From Asparagopsis taxiformis (Eukaryota > Rhodophyta > Florideophyceae > Bonnemaisoniales > Bonnemaisoniaceae), in the NCBI GenBank assembly GCA_030407315.1, contig JALQPE010000883.1, positions 1 to 64,000 of the forward strand: a stretch of DNA of 64,000 bases, written 5' to 3'. Of this stretch, positions 10,603 through 21,207 are shown piece by piece. The translations under genes and the position numbers were made by a program. Numbering within the stretch: the first letter of the stretch is position 1; every line of letters starts with the position of its first letter. The notes under the pieces were generated by a model. The model was not told where the DNA came from. It made no database searches and worked only from the letters and a program-made list of their open reading frames with translations.

Positions 10603-11814
10603 TTACAAAGCTGCCTTTGTAGCGCCAATCTTATCACCGCCAGGTACATTGACCTCTGAAATCTTAACAACTCTGTTCTCCTTCAGGCTTAACCTTGCAG
10701 CAGCGGCATAAATGACTGTCAGACGGCCGTCTTCAATTCCACAAGGAAGTGGTTTGTCCTCCAGAATGGTTTCTACAAAACAGATCATCTCTCTCAGATA
10801 AGCCTCCGCATATCTCTCCATGAAGAAGTTGAGTGGTGAATCCACATGCACACCCGATTTATCCGCATATTCACACATGTTGGGATGAACATTTCCGACA
10901 TTGATACTGCCAGCCGTTCCGAAAAACTCTGCACGTTGATCATACCCAAGCGCAGAACTTCTCGAGTTATCGATTGTACCGATGCAACCATTCTCGAAAC
11001 GAAGTGTGACAAGAGTATGATCGTGATCGCCAATGGCTGCGATTTCAGGATCCTCGGCAACGGCGGTTGCCATAACTTCAGCCACATCTGATCCGATGAG
11101 GAAACGTGCCATGTCAAAGTCATGACTAGACATGTCCAGAAAAAGACCGCCAGATTGCTTGAGATAGCCGATTGGTGGGGGTGCGGGATCACGCGAGGTG
11201 AGATGCAACTTGAGGGGTGTGCCTAGAAAGCCGGATTCCCTTGCCTTCTTTGCGCGTTCGAAATGTGTGTCCCAACGGCGTTGGAAGCCGAGGAAAAATT
11301 TAACACCGGATTGGTCAATGACGTTGGATAGCTCGTCAATGACTTCCAAATTCTTGTCGACTGGTTTCTCGCAGAAGATGTGCTTGCCAGCGGCGGCACA
11401 TGCGCGGATGACCTCGGCGTGAGTGTCGGTCGGGGAGCAAACAATGACGGCATGCACGGCGGCATTGCTAATCAAATCCTTGTAATCTGTGCAGGCCATG
11501 GGGACGTTGTGCTCCTTGGCGAGGCGAATGGCGGCGGACTCGAAGACATCGGAGACGCAAACGAGTTCTGCATCGGGGATTTTGTTGGCGATATTGGCGG
11601 CGTGAAGCTGGCCGATGCGACCGCAGCCGATGATACCGATGTGAAGTTTTTTGCTGTCCTCTACGGATTCACCGAGGTGGAGTGCGGAATCGGAGAGGTT
11701 GACAAAGGCATCTTTGGCCTGTTGGAGCATAACCTTGTGCAGCTTGGAATCGGAAAAGTCGACGGGGGCTGCGACCTTTTCGAGGACGCCCTTGGAGGTG
11801 TCTTGCTTGTACAT
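10603..11814 (-). CDS. Gfo/Idh/MocA oxidoreductase, myo-inositol 2-dehydrogenase-like
   Basis: The protein has 403 residues with ATG at 11812-11814; the open frame runs further upstream without another ATG. After about 55 residues of lead, the Rossmann motif IGIIGCGRIGQLHA begins, then VIVCSPTDTHAEV, the catalytic GKHIFCEKPVD (EKP motif), and DMSSHDFDMARFLIG with the conserved D-x3-H pair. The C-terminal alpha/beta domain includes GTIDNSRSSALGYDQRAEFFGT, very like bacterial IolG. The expected reaction is NAD-dependent oxidation of myo-inositol or a related polyol. The N-terminal extension is not an obvious targeting peptide. A scyllo-inositol or glucose-type substrate is also possible. Confidence 0.85.
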   Translation of the reverse strand: MYKQDTSKGVLEKVAAPVDFSDSKLHKVMLQQAKDAFVNLSDSALHLGESVEDSKKLHIGIIGCGRIGQLHAANIANKIPDAELVCVSDVFESAAIRLAKEHNVPMACTDYKDLISNAAVHAVIVCSPTDTHAEVIRACAAAGKHIFCEKPVDKNLEVIDELSNVIDQSGVKFFLGFQRRWDTHFERAKKARESGFLGTPLKLHLTSRDPAPPPIGYLKQSGGLFLDMSSHDFDMARFLIGSDVAEVMATAVAEDPEIAAIGDHDHTLVTLRFENGCIGTIDNSRSSALGYDQRAEFFGTAGSINVGNVHPNMCEYADKSGVHVDSPLNFFMERYAEAYLREMICFVETILEDKPLPCGIEDGRLTVIYAAAARLSLKENRVVKISEVNVPGGDKIGATKAAL

Positions 11815-12188
11815 GATGGGTGTGTGCGGCGTTGGAGCAAGTCTATGTTGAGGTTGGGGAACGAACGCTGATGATGGATAGGGGTGGTCATGGTGTGAGT
11901 ATAAATGAATTGTGTACGGCAGTGTAAACTGTCTAGGTTGCAGAGACAACTGTGGCACATGAATGTCTATGGTTCACAGTGGGCCTGGTCATCATTGGAT
12001 GGATGGAAGGTGGCAATAGCCAGCAGTCGCGTTTCTAGGGCTAATCAGCCGAGTTGGTTATCTACGCGAGGCGAACAAGACGGTTATTGTACCTCCCACT
12101 TGGCTGCAAAATATCTTTCAGATACCAGGTATGATTGCGTAGCAGCATTATCCCCAAATTTTAACTCAAATTCAGCGCCCCCCCGCTC

Positions 12189-12497
12189 TCACGACACCAC
12201 ACGTTGTGATATCCTCGGCGCCGTGACAGCCTGTCCCATCCATTGAGAACAAGGGCAGTAGTTGCAACACATGTCACCAGATGCAGTGATCACGCAGCGC
12301 ACACTCTCACATAGTTGGTGCATGCAACATTGATGGTACATGTTGCAAAGGTCACCGTTTCGTCTTGCCCACAGCTGACCACAGGTTGCTTGCGCGATAG
12401 TTACGACATTTCCACTGCAACCGCTGATACTGTACGCTTCGTTATTATACAAAACGTCTGGATGCCTTCGACAACGCTTCAGCGCATCGGCCTGATA
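12189..12497 (-). pseudogene. Cysteine-rich open frame, possible gene fragment
   Basis: A frame open for about 102 codons without a convincing ATG near its start. It encodes about a dozen cysteines, including NMYHQCCMHQLCESVRC and DMCCNYCPCSQWMG. The CC-x3-C and CC-x2-C spacing resembles the cysteine clusters at the end of the secreted protein at 3884-5182. It may be an exon or a remnant of a related secreted protein. Low confidence that it is expressed. Confidence 0.25.
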
Positions 12498-12840
12498 CTA
12501 TACCCCAGTTAGCACGTGATGCCCAGTGGTGCAGAGCGATGCACACAAAGACGCGCTCACGGTTACTTGATCATCATGCGCGTGTTTTGTCGATAATGCA
12601 TCGGCTACTAACTGTGTTCAGAGGTAAGCACGCTGCCATTCCCGGTTAACCTACGCGACCACCACAGCTACAGCTGTTCCTATTGTGGTCGATTACGTAT
12701 TGACGTGCTCTACACAAAGTGGTTTTTCGCCAAAAACTAAATTATGTTTGGAAAATTTCTGCCGGTAACCGTCAAACTGATGCGCGACAGCATCGAATTG
12801 GGCGGCCGTCAGGACAGGCGAGCGACCAATGAGAATGGCA

Positions 12841-12873
12841 TTCTAGAGCATTCCAGAATATTGTTGAAACATT
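12841..12873. promoter_or_regulatory. Heat-shock element array (about seven 5-bp units)
   Basis: TTC-ta-GAg-ca-TTC-ca-GAA-ta-TTg-tt-GAA-ac-aTT: alternating nTTCn/nGAAn units in exact 5-bp register, four perfect and three with one mismatch. This is the HSF trimer binding pattern. It lies about 380-415 bp upstream of the HSP70 start codon. Confidence 0.75.
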
Positions 12874-12933
12874 TCAAACAATAGAAAATAAGTGTCCGTT
12901 CAACAATCTGGGACAGCCTGTTGAACAGCAGTT

Positions 12934-12946
12934 TTCGAGAGACTTC
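12934..12946. promoter_or_regulatory. Second heat-shock element (trimer)
   Basis: TTC-ga-GAg-ac-TTC, three units in 5-bp register with one mismatch, about 310 bp upstream of the HSP70 start. With the 12841 cluster it implies cooperative HSF control. Confidence 0.55.
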
Positions 12947-13255
12947 TTTTGTCGCCGCCGGCTGCCACTCATAACACATGTGTACGTACACGTGGCTTCT
13001 GCCCATTTCAATCGTAGCATCTAGACGCTTCCTCGCTCCACTAGACCCTCTAATCACCAGCAATCCTGCATTCACGCCAGAAAAGCGCATTGATCCGCCG
13101 ATCATTCAACGGCTGTGTGCAACCATCCTTTTTGATACTTAAACCCCCCGGCGGCCTCCCTTCCCCCCGCCCGTCGTCGCTCAAATCCGAACTGTAGTTC
13201 TACTAACTCAACCCCCCATTCCATCCCATCGATAGTGCACACTTTCATCAATAAC

Positions 13256-15220
13256 ATGGCTGCAAGTGGTCCCTCCATCGGTATCGACCTCGGTACCACA
13301 TACTCTTGCGTCGGCGTCTGGCAGAATGATCGCGTTGAAATCATCGCCAACGACCAGGGCAACCGCACAACTCCTTCCTACGTTGCCTTCACTGACTCTG
13401 AGCGACTAATTGGTGACGCCGCCAAGAATCAAGTCGCCATTAACCCCACCAACACCGTTTTCGATGCCAAGCGTTTGATTGGCCGTCGCTTCTCCGACTC
13501 CTCCGTCCAATCGGACAGGAAGCACTTTTCTTACGAAGTCGTTGAGAAAGATGGTGACAAGCCCTTCTGCCGTGTCATGTACAAGGGTGAGCAAAAGGAG
13601 TTTTCTCCAGAAGAAGTCTCCGCTATGATTCTTGGAAAGATGAAGGACGTCGCCGAGTCCTACCTTGGAAAGGAGGTTAAGACCGCTGTCATCACCGTCC
13701 CTGCTTACTTCAACGACTCTCAGCGTCTTGCCACCAAGGATGCCGGTACCATCGCCGGGCTCAACGTCTCCCGTATTATCAATGAGCCCACCGCCGCCGC
13801 CATTGCATATGGTCTCGACCGCAAGTCTGGCGGCCAGACTGCCCGCGAAAGGAACGTTCTTATCTTCGATCTCGGAGGTGGAACCTTTGATGTCTCCCTC
13901 CTCACCATCGAAGATGGTATCTTCGAGGTGAAGGCCACAGCTGGTGACACCCATCTGGGTGGTGAAGATTTCGATCATCGCATGGTCAGCCATTTTGTCA
14001 ACGAGTTCAAGCGTAAGAACAAGAAGGACATCTCTGGAAATGCCCGATCACTCCGTCGTCTCCGCACCCAGTGTGAGCGTGCTAAGCGTCAACTTTCCTC
14101 AGCTACTCAGGCTACTATTGAGATCGATTCTCTCTTCGAGGGTCTTGACTTCTACTCTTCCATCACTCGCGCCAAGTTTGAAGAGCTTTGCATGGATCTC
14201 TTCCGTGGAACTCTTGAGCCCGTCGAGAAGGTGCTCCGTGATTCCAAGATCCCCAAGGCTGATGTGGATGACATCGTTCTTGTCGGTGGTTCCACCCGTA
14301 TCCCCAAGGTTCAGAACCTTCTCATTGACTTCTTTAACGGCAAGGAACTTTGCAAGAACATTAACCCCGACGAGGCTGTTGCCTACGGTGCCGCCGTACA
14401 GGCAGCTATCCTTGCTGGAGACACATCTGAGAAAACCCAAGATCTCCTGCTCCTCGATGTCACACCGCTCTCTCTTGGTATTGAGACCGCTGGTGGTGTC
14501 ATGACTGTTCTAATCAAGAGAAACACTACGATCCCTACTAAGAAGCAACAGATTTTCTCTACATATGCTGACAATCAGCCCGGTGTGCTCATTCAAGTTT
14601 TCGAAGGTGAGCGTGCTCGTACGAAGGATAACAACATTCTTGGAAAATTCGAGCTCTCCGGTATTCCTCCGGCACCCCGTGGAGTACCCCAGATTGAGGT
14701 TACCTTTGACATTGATGCCAACGGTATTTTGAACGTCGGTGCTGAGGACAAGAGTACTGGTAAGAAGAATAAGATTACTATTACCAACGACAAGGGTCGC
14801 CTTTCGAAGGAGGACATCGAGAAAATGGTTCAAGATGCCGAGAAATACAAGGCGGAGGATGATGCGGCTAAGGAGAAGATTGAGGCCCGCAACTCGCTGG
14901 AAAACTACTGCTACACCCTTCGTAACACACTCTCCGAGGAGAAGGTGAAGGATAAGATCAGTGAAACTGACAAAAAGGCGATCGAGGACAAGGTGCAGGA
15001 GGTTCTCAATTGGATGGAGGAGAACGAGGGTGCCGAGAAAGAGGAATATGAAGAGAAGCAAAAGTCTGTTGAATCCGTTGCCACACCAATCATCACGAAG
15101 ATGTACCAGAGCGGAGAAGCTGGTGGCATGCCTGGAATGCCAGGTGGTGGTATGCCAGACATGAACGCCTCTGCAGGTGGCGCCGGCGGTGAAGACGTTG
15201 AGATCTCTGAAGTTGATTAA
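13256..15220 (+). CDS. HSP70: Cytosolic HSP70 chaperone
   Basis: The protein has 654 residues and an intact ORF; ATG at 13256-13258 gives [20 protein letters not shown]. All three HSP70 signatures are present: [22 protein letters not shown] and [17 protein letters not shown] ([14 protein letters not shown]). The ATPase domain covers about 1-385, the substrate-binding domain 395-545, then a lid and a GGMPG-rich tail. There is no presequence, so it is cytosolic/nuclear. The tail ends EISEVD, so the canonical EEVD motif for TPR co-chaperones has Ser at the first position. Codon use is strongly biased to C-ending codons, as in a highly expressed gene. Two HSE clusters upstream point to heat-inducible expression. 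Confidence 0.97.
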   Translation: MAASGPSIGIDLGTTYSCVGVWQNDRVEIIANDQGNRTTPSYVAFTDSERLIGDAAKNQVAINPTNTVFDAKRLIGRRFSDSSVQSDRKHFSYEVVEKDGDKPFCRVMYKGEQKEFSPEEVSAMILGKMKDVAESYLGKEVKTAVITVPAYFNDSQRLATKDAGTIAGLNVSRIINEPTAAAIAYGLDRKSGGQTARERNVLIFDLGGGTFDVSLLTIEDGIFEVKATAGDTHLGGEDFDHRMVSHFVNEFKRKNKKDISGNARSLRRLRTQCERAKRQLSSATQATIEIDSLFEGLDFYSSITRAKFEELCMDLFRGTLEPVEKVLRDSKIPKADVDDIVLVGGSTRIPKVQNLLIDFFNGKELCKNINPDEAVAYGAAVQAAILAGDTSEKTQDLLLLDVTPLSLGIETAGGVMTVLIKRNTTIPTKKQQIFSTYADNQPGVLIQVFEGERARTKDNNILGKFELSGIPPAPRGVPQIEVTFDIDANGILNVGAEDKSTGKKNKITITNDKGRLSKEDIEKMVQDAEKYKAEDDAAKEKIEARNSLENYCYTLRNTLSEEKVKDKISETDKKAIEDKVQEVLNWMEENEGAEKEEYEEKQKSVESVATPIITKMYQSGEAGGMPGMPGGGMPDMNASAGGAGGEDVEISEVD

Positions 15221-15399
15221 TGATATTGCATAATTTGTCATGGGGTATGCGAGCATCCTAGTGCTCTTTCGTGAAAATAGAATAGACATTCACACCAACA
15301 TGTAACTTAGCACGCGGTCAACATGGTCGTTTCGAATGGTCACTAAAGATTCTTGTAACTCGTACTTTTGGATTATGTGATGTGCTATCGAAGTCCGCA

Positions 15400-16302
15400 T
15401 CAGACGCGTTGTTTTATCCAGTCTGCGAATAAAGTCCATAATTCTTCCTTTCCTTTTTCTACAAATAAGTTGTGCCAGCGACCAACTGCCTGCTGGTACG
15501 TTTTGTCCTCACTTGCAGCGCCGTTGAAGAAGCGCTTGGCGGCACTCGGGTTGACCAGCGTGTCCAACTCGCCAGATACCGTAAGAAACGGGACCGTAAT
15601 ATCAGTTAGTCTCGCAGCGATATCTTTGTAAGCCATGATAAACTCGCGACCTACTCGAGCTCGAAGTTTATTGTGACAGTTTAGCGGATCTGAATCAAAC
15701 ATCGCCTGCATCTCAGAATCAGAAGAGGCAGGCAGTGCAAGCAGTTCAGCGGTTGGAATAAGAGTACTGGTCAAACCGGAGAGCATGAGCTGGATACGAC
15801 CGGTGAGACCGAACAATGACTGTGGCGGTTCTGATGCGGCCGATGAAAGTGCAATGCCGGCAAACTTGGAGGGGTTATCACGAGCGGCCACGATAGCAAC
15901 AGTTCCTCCGAGTGAATGGCCGAGCAAGAAGATGGGAATGTTGCGTGCAGTCAACTTGTGGGCTTCATCTACGGAGGCGACATGTGCGAGAAGATCAGCT
16001 ACGAGGGTTGCGAAAGATGGAAAGTAAGCGCGTAAACCGGTCGAATTTCCATGACCAACGTGGTCGTGACCAAACACGGCAATATCACGAAGGTTCAACT
16101 CGCGGATCAGGGAGGACGAAGTGGCATCGCCATAGTTGTGCAGACTTTGGGGCGTATCGTTGCGCAGAAAGTTGTACTGAATGTGGGAGCGGAAGCCGTG
16201 GATGAGGAAGACGGCTGCATTGTAGGACTGGGGCAGCCATGCATAGGTGGCAATGGTCTCGTCGGACGCCGAGCTGGCAAGCGTGGATCGTTGAGGAAGC
16301 AT
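15400..16302 (-). CDS. Alpha/beta hydrolase, monoacylglycerol-lipase-like
   Basis: The protein has 300 residues with ATG at 16300-16302 (MLPQRSTLA); the frame upstream has no other ATG. The fold is visible as AVFLIHGF (oxyanion strand), FGHDHVGHGNSTG, nucleophile elbow FLLGHSLGGTVA, acid in SGELDTLVNP, and histidine in GRWHNLF. The pattern HDHVGHG-S-G matches the monoglyceride lipase/lysophospholipase (Hydrolase_4) family. It probably cleaves acylglycerols or lysophospholipids in the cytosol or on membranes. It is divergent to TPS-TPP with 473 bp between start codons, and convergent with HSP70. Confidence 0.85.
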   Translation of the reverse strand: MLPQRSTLASSASDETIATYAWLPQSYNAAVFLIHGFRSHIQYNFLRNDTPQSLHNYGDATSSSLIRELNLRDIAVFGHDHVGHGNSTGLRAYFPSFATLVADLLAHVASVDEAHKLTARNIPIFLLGHSLGGTVAIVAARDNPSKFAGIALSSAASEPPQSLFGLTGRIQLMLSGLTSTLIPTAELLALPASSDSEMQAMFDSDPLNCHNKLRARVGREFIMAYKDIAARLTDITVPFLTVSGELDTLVNPSAAKRFFNGAASEDKTYQQAVGRWHNLFVEKGKEELWTLFADWIKQRV

Positions 16303-16775
16303 AGCGAATGGCGAGTGGCGGCGGCAAGTGGAGGAGTGCAGCGGTATCAATCATATGTTGCGAGGCTGATGCAAGGCGCGTACAAGTGGAGCACGCGTGT
16401 GAATGGGCCATGGCATCTGATGGCAGCGAATAGAAATGCAGCACGTGTTTTGGAGCCTGGACATTGCATCGCTCTCTATCGTTAGCGATTGATTGCAGCA
16501 CTGCGATTGGCCTCGAGTGGCTTGACATTTCGATTCGCATTTGTTTGTTTGTCGCTGTTCCTCCAACGCAACGCCTCAGGTCAGCGTTTCGCAAATCCCG
16601 AGTCGTTGAATCAGCAGCCGCAAGGCGCACGTCGTCCTGCCCCGCCTCGCCCCACCCCGCCCGCACGACAAACCGCTATCATCAAAGTCCTTTGCGTCTT
16701 CCTCTTATCTGTTGTCGGCTTACATTCTACAGCCAATTTGTCTCCATTCATATATATCCTCCCTTATACCACATC

Positions 16776-19712
16776 ATGTTCTCTCGTCTTCTCTCCCAGG
16801 TTTCCGACTGGACCACTCCCAAGAAGCTCCCACCTCCCCCCAAGACGCCCGTTGATCCCCCGAGTAATATTCCCCAATCTACCACTCCACATGTAGACGC
16901 CAAACAATTGCGCAAACCACCCTTGCCCACCAGCACAAAATCGTCCCACAAGAAGACCCATTCGCGCAATTTTTCTGAGGTGGATTTTATGGACTCAGGT
17001 CTGGGCCGCTCGCTGACGTCAGAGCTTCCAGTACTTGGTCTGCAGGACGACCTCGACTCGCTCCAATTCGACGAGCTTTTCATGGAAGAGTACCTTCTAT
17101 CCAAACTTCAGGATGCTCAGCGACGCCTCCTGGAAGTCCGCGATTATAAGCACGCACTCATAGACGCTCCGTCCATCGTTCCCTCAGTCTCTACTCCCGC
17201 TCCCCAATCTCAGAAGCACAGCCCGCTCGCAGCGCCCCCTCTGCTACCTCCCAAGCGACCCCGCCGTGCAGAACGACTCTTCGTCGTCTCCTTTCGTCTC
17301 CCGCTCTCCGTGGACATCGATGACGACGGTCATGTATCATCTTCTATCAGCTCCGGTTCCCTCGGCCTCTTCTCCGCATTTAAGGACCTCCTCGGGCGCA
17401 TTCCTGTCCGCTGGTTCGGCGCTCCCAGTCAAACCTTCCACGACTGCGACGAGCTCTGCTCCGCAGATCGCGAAAGAGTAGAACTCCATTTGAAGAACAG
17501 CCGCCACACAAAAGCAATGGGTTTGCTTTCCTACGTCCCTCTCTTTCCTGATGCGTCTGATGCTGCCGCCCATCAGGAGTTTTGTAATTCTGTCATGTGG
17601 CCACTGTTTCACTATATTCCCCTTAGCTTTGAAGGTGAACGCACCTATCATAACGACAATTTCACCGCGTATGAACGGGTTAATCGATTCTACGCAGATG
17701 CCCTGCTAGAGGATTGGAAGTTGAGCGGTGTGGAAGAGAGTGATGCTATCTTTTGGATTCACGACTTTCACCTCTTCCTAGTCCCCAAGCTTCTGCGAGA
17801 CTGCCTCCCACAAGCAAAAATCGGTTTTTTCCTACACACACCTTTCCCGGCCGGCGAAGTTTATCGCGTGCTCGCACCACGTAAGGAACTGTTAGAAGGC
17901 CTGCTTGGAGCTGACTTGCTTGGGTTTCACACCTACGATTACGCTCGCCATTTTCTCTCCGCATGTGAGCGCCTTCTTGGGCTCACTACAAAGCCTGATG
18001 GTGTTGATAACAAAGGTGTGTTTGTCAAGGTGGGTATATACCCGTTCGGTATTGATGCAGACACTTTTCGAGCAGCAATGAAACAGAATGCCGTCCAGGA
18101 TATGCGTGATGAACTGCGCGAATCTTTGGCAGGGAAAAAGGTTATCGTTGGTGTGGATCGGCTTGACTATATCAAGGGTATTCCACATAAACTGTTAGCC
18201 ATTGAACATTTCCTCGAGACACATCCGGAATGGATTGGCCGCGTCGTCGTGCTGCAGGTTGCTACCCCAAGTCGCTCATCGTCCGAGGAATATCATTTGT
18301 TCCGCTCCAAGATATTAGAAATGGTCGGACGCATAAACGGGCGGTTTGCAACAGTAGAAGATATGCCGATTCATTATAGGGAACATACTATGACGTTTGA
18401 GGAATTGTGTGCGTTGTATGCGGTAGCAGATGTGGCCATAATTACCTCGCTTCGCGACGGAATGAACTTGGTTAGCCATGAGTATATTATGTGTCAACGG
18501 GAGCGAAATGGTGTGTTGATATTGAGCGAGTTTACGGGTGCAGCACAAAATTTGCCAGGAGCCCTGTTGGTCAATCCGTGGAATATCGAGGAGGTCAGTG
18601 ATGCCATATTTCGAAGCTTGGAAATGCCGGACTTTGAACGTGAGTTGAAACATCAAAAGTTGTACCGTCATGTCGTTCTACATACGGCATCTGCATGGGG
18701 CGTACGATTCATTGATGATCTCAGAAAATATTCTACTGAGAGGAGAGAGAAAGCAAGACGACTGGTGGCGTTACCAGTCGAAGAAGTGAGAACCTCATTC
18801 CATGCTGCAAAGGGAAAACGGTTGTTCTTCCTAGACTATGACGGAACACTCCGGAAATATGAGAGTCAACCTGAACTTGCCGAACCAACGGATCGATTGC
18901 GCAAGATTCTAGAGCGACTTACAAGTTCAGATCAGAACATAGTGTTCATTGTCACAGGACGGCAGAAGACGACAATGATGGATTGGTTCCGTCATGTTGG
19001 AGTCGGGTTTGCAGTCGAACATGGCTTCTCCATCCGTTGGCCAGATCATCTTCGAGAAGATTTTGGCGGTCACAAGAGTGGAAGTGATTTGTACTACGAA
19101 GAAGACTCTATGAGTGAGAGCAGTTCTGGAGTTCATGTGACAACATACGACGCAACATGGGATGACTTGATGAGTCCACATGATCTGATTGCCATGAGGG
19201 GAGCCCTGCAGCGCGCGGGGAAACTTTTGAGACGAATAGAAGACTGCACACCAACCAGCTTCCTTTCTCAGAAGGAATCTGCATTTAGCTGGCATTTCCG
19301 TGATGCAGACCCAGACTTTGCGGTGAGCAGGGCCCATGATGCCCGACAGGCGCTGGAAGAGGTATTGGCTGGAAGCCCGATGGAAGTGCTCATGGGACAG
19401 AAAATCTTGTACGTGCGTCCGCGGGGTGTGCACAAAGGAGCCGCTGTCGGGGAAGTACTGAAACGTCTTCGGGAAGGGAATGAATGGCTGTCCTGGATAT
19501 TCTCCGTGGGGGATGACACAACTGATGAAGACATGTTTGCAGAACTCTATCGATCAACAGCTCGAACGAATACTGTGGTGAACACATGTACTGTTGGACG
19601 AAAGACAACTGCGGCCAAGTACTATGTGAGGGACGTCGATGAAGTGTTGGATGTTCTGGAATCGCTAAGTACTAACGTGAACAGCAGCGACGTGGCATCG
19701 ATTGGAGAATAA
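16776..19712 (+). CDS. TPS: Bifunctional-type trehalose-6-phosphate synthase/phosphatase
   Basis: The protein has 978 residues, intact; ATG at 16776 follows a TATA-like tract (tatatatcc, 16750-16758). A Pro/Ser-rich leader of about 160 residues precedes a GT20 synthase domain (about 165-640): WIHDFHLFLVPKLLR, FFLHTPFPAGEVYRVL, GVDRLDYIKGIPHKL, SLRDGMNLVSHEY. A HAD-type phosphatase domain follows (about 680-960) with FFLDYDGTLR (DxDGT nucleophile), a middle VFIVTGRQK and SVGDDTTDEDMF. The expected route is UDP-glucose plus glucose-6-P to trehalose-6-P, then dephosphorylation to trehalose. In the matching plant class II enzymes synthase activity is often lost, but here the key residues look kept. 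Role: osmolyte/stress metabolism or sugar signalling, inferred. Confidence 0.95.
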   Translation: MFSRLLSQVSDWTTPKKLPPPPKTPVDPPSNIPQSTTPHVDAKQLRKPPLPTSTKSSHKKTHSRNFSEVDFMDSGLGRSLTSELPVLGLQDDLDSLQFDELFMEEYLLSKLQDAQRRLLEVRDYKHALIDAPSIVPSVSTPAPQSQKHSPLAAPPLLPPKRPRRAERLFVVSFRLPLSVDIDDDGHVSSSISSGSLGLFSAFKDLLGRIPVRWFGAPSQTFHDCDELCSADRERVELHLKNSRHTKAMGLLSYVPLFPDASDAAAHQEFCNSVMWPLFHYIPLSFEGERTYHNDNFTAYERVNRFYADALLEDWKLSGVEESDAIFWIHDFHLFLVPKLLRDCLPQAKIGFFLHTPFPAGEVYRVLAPRKELLEGLLGADLLGFHTYDYARHFLSACERLLGLTTKPDGVDNKGVFVKVGIYPFGIDADTFRAAMKQNAVQDMRDELRESLAGKKVIVGVDRLDYIKGIPHKLLAIEHFLETHPEWIGRVVVLQVATPSRSSSEEYHLFRSKILEMVGRINGRFATVEDMPIHYREHTMTFEELCALYAVADVAIITSLRDGMNLVSHEYIMCQRERNGVLILSEFTGAAQNLPGALLVNPWNIEEVSDAIFRSLEMPDFERELKHQKLYRHVVLHTASAWGVRFIDDLRKYSTERREKARRLVALPVEEVRTSFHAAKGKRLFFLDYDGTLRKYESQPELAEPTDRLRKILERLTSSDQNIVFIVTGRQKTTMMDWFRHVGVGFAVEHGFSIRWPDHLREDFGGHKSGSDLYYEEDSMSESSSGVHVTTYDATWDDLMSPHDLIAMRGALQRAGKLLRRIEDCTPTSFLSQKESAFSWHFRDADPDFAVSRAHDARQALEEVLAGSPMEVLMGQKILYVRPRGVHKGAAVGEVLKRLREGNEWLSWIFSVGDDTTDEDMFAELYRSTARTNTVVNTCTVGRKTTAAKYYVRDVDEVLDVLESLSTNVNSSDVASIGE

Positions 19713-20140
19713 TTATACTGCTGCGAGATGATTGTGATAAGCGGGGCGTTCACAGTTGTGAAACTGATTGTACATAGTCCAGCGCGCTAGCTAACCCAAT
19801 CTATGCAAACATTGGCAGGTGGAAGGGTGGATGGAATCGTGGTCCCTTGTTAGGTTTTACAAGTTAGCTTGGTTGAGCTGAGATGCGTTTCTTGAATTGT
19901 GAAAGGTCAGATCTCGTCATTAGACCAGTACAACACAACCGATTCTGGCCCATCTGCAATGGCTGAAAAAAGTTTTGCAAATTCTAGTTGACGCGTGTCT
20001 GCACCGACTAGCGGCGCTCCCCGCCGCTGATCGTTTGGGCACGAGAGCGGCAGTCTCGCGGAGATTGAGCTCAGCAACTTGCTGACAGCAACATCGTCTG
20101 CCGCCATCTCAGGTGTGCGTGGGCGACTCGTCATATTGAA
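19713..20140. other. Intergenic, no gene seen
   Basis: 428 bp between two same-strand genes. A minus-strand open frame (19907-20185) overlaps the next gene's start and shows no domain. Confidence 0.5.
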
Positions 20141-21175
20141 ATGACATCGTTCGGTGAGGATTGGGATAGATTTGCTTCCAGACACTTGGGTGAATGGTTC
20201 GGTCGTTCACTGGCCATATCTGTATCCAATGGCGCGCTAATCAATGCACTGCCTTATCACTTATCGTCTCAATCCGTCTCCCTCTCTCAAACAAATCCGT
20301 CTTCCCTTCTGCTTTCTTGCACAGTAACAAGCTCAGATGACAGCAACTCAGCACAGCTTCTAATCCGCTACAATTTGAACAAATTTCATTGCTTTACTGA
20401 TGGAAGCTATAGTGCAGACCACACCTTAATCGACCTCTCCCTCCTACTTCCTCCACAACATAGAATCGCCCAGTATGCCATTGAATTTGCACTGCCTGTG
20501 TCTGCTACTGAGCGAGTCCGTTGCTTCATGATTTATAACAAGCTGAGAGAGCTAGATGCGATCATTTTGTTGGAGGAGGTACGCTCCTCTCTTTTCGACA
20601 CACGCGAACCGCTTGCATTCACTTCACTAGTTGGCGAATGGAGGGGTCAATCTGAAACATTCCGGCATCGAGATGAAAACGATTCACCGCAGGGATTTGC
20701 AGCTCGCGGAAAGCCGTCGTCGCCATCTCGACGCGCACGTCGGTCCTACTCTGAAGAAGATTTACCATCGGAACTGAAGAATCCTTCCGGAAGTGACGAC
20801 GGACTTCTCAGGACTAAAACGGTCGTGCAGTACGGTTGGGACCCGGTCAAAGGCACCGTACGGCGGGCAACTGTACTATCCGATATGCAGGACAACGAGC
20901 TCGGCCGATCGGTTATCTATGGACAGGTTGATTCCAACAGCGATTGCCTTTTCGATATCACGCGATTCGGACAAAATTCAGCTAATGAGACATTGTTCAT
21001 CGCGCTGAATAACGGCTGCTTTGTAATGGCACCCATGCGACGCGTTCGAGGAGTGCCCGCTACTGGCGAGCTTGGATGCCTCATCACAGCTGGGTTTAGG
21101 AGAAGATTAGCTCGCACATATGGTAAGACGACAGTTGCGTCGGAGACATTGGCGTCAGAAAGCCTGCTTGAATGA
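20141..21175 (+). CDS. DUF3598 (lipocalin-like, cyanobacterial/plastid type) protein
   Basis: The protein has 344 residues, ATG at 20141. It starts DWDRFASRHLGEWFGRS, the opening of DUF3598 proteins, which share a calycin/lipocalin barrel with CpcS-type bilin lyases. A second repeat of the pattern appears at SLVGEWRGQSETF (about 168). The end RVRGVPATGELGCLITAGFRRRLARTYG fits the conserved C-terminal strand region. A Ser/Arg-rich insert lies near 195-235. Members occur in cyanobacteria, algae and plants, so this gene supports a photosynthetic host. Its biochemical role is unknown; ligand or pigment binding is only inference. No clear transit peptide is visible. Stop codon lies 33 bp from that of U1-70K. 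Confidence 0.7.
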   Translation: MTSFGEDWDRFASRHLGEWFGRSLAISVSNGALINALPYHLSSQSVSLSQTNPSSLLLSCTVTSSDDSNSAQLLIRYNLNKFHCFTDGSYSADHTLIDLSLLLPPQHRIAQYAIEFALPVSATERVRCFMIYNKLRELDAIILLEEVRSSLFDTREPLAFTSLVGEWRGQSETFRHRDENDSPQGFAARGKPSSPSRRARRSYSEEDLPSELKNPSGSDDGLLRTKTVVQYGWDPVKGTVRRATVLSDMQDNELGRSVIYGQVDSNSDCLFDITRFGQNSANETLFIALNNGCFVMAPMRRVRGVPATGELGCLITAGFRRRLARTYGKTTVASETLASESLLE

Positions 21176-21207
21176 CCAGATGGCATCCAATTTGTTTCAT
21201 AAAAGAA

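Larger units (their letters stand above)
11815..13255. other. Upstream region shared by Gfo/Idh and HSP70 genes
   Basis: A 1.4-kb divergent intergenic region. It holds a cysteine-rich open frame (12189-12497, minus) and two heat-shock-element clusters (12841-12873, 12934-12946), listed separately. The 120 bp before the HSP70 start are C/T-rich. Nothing else recognised. Confidence 0.5.

Noticed and set aside
13406..15289. Minus-strand open frames of 195 and 259 codons under HSP70
   Set aside because: Shadows of strongly biased HSP70 codons; no domain, and HSP70 itself is certain.
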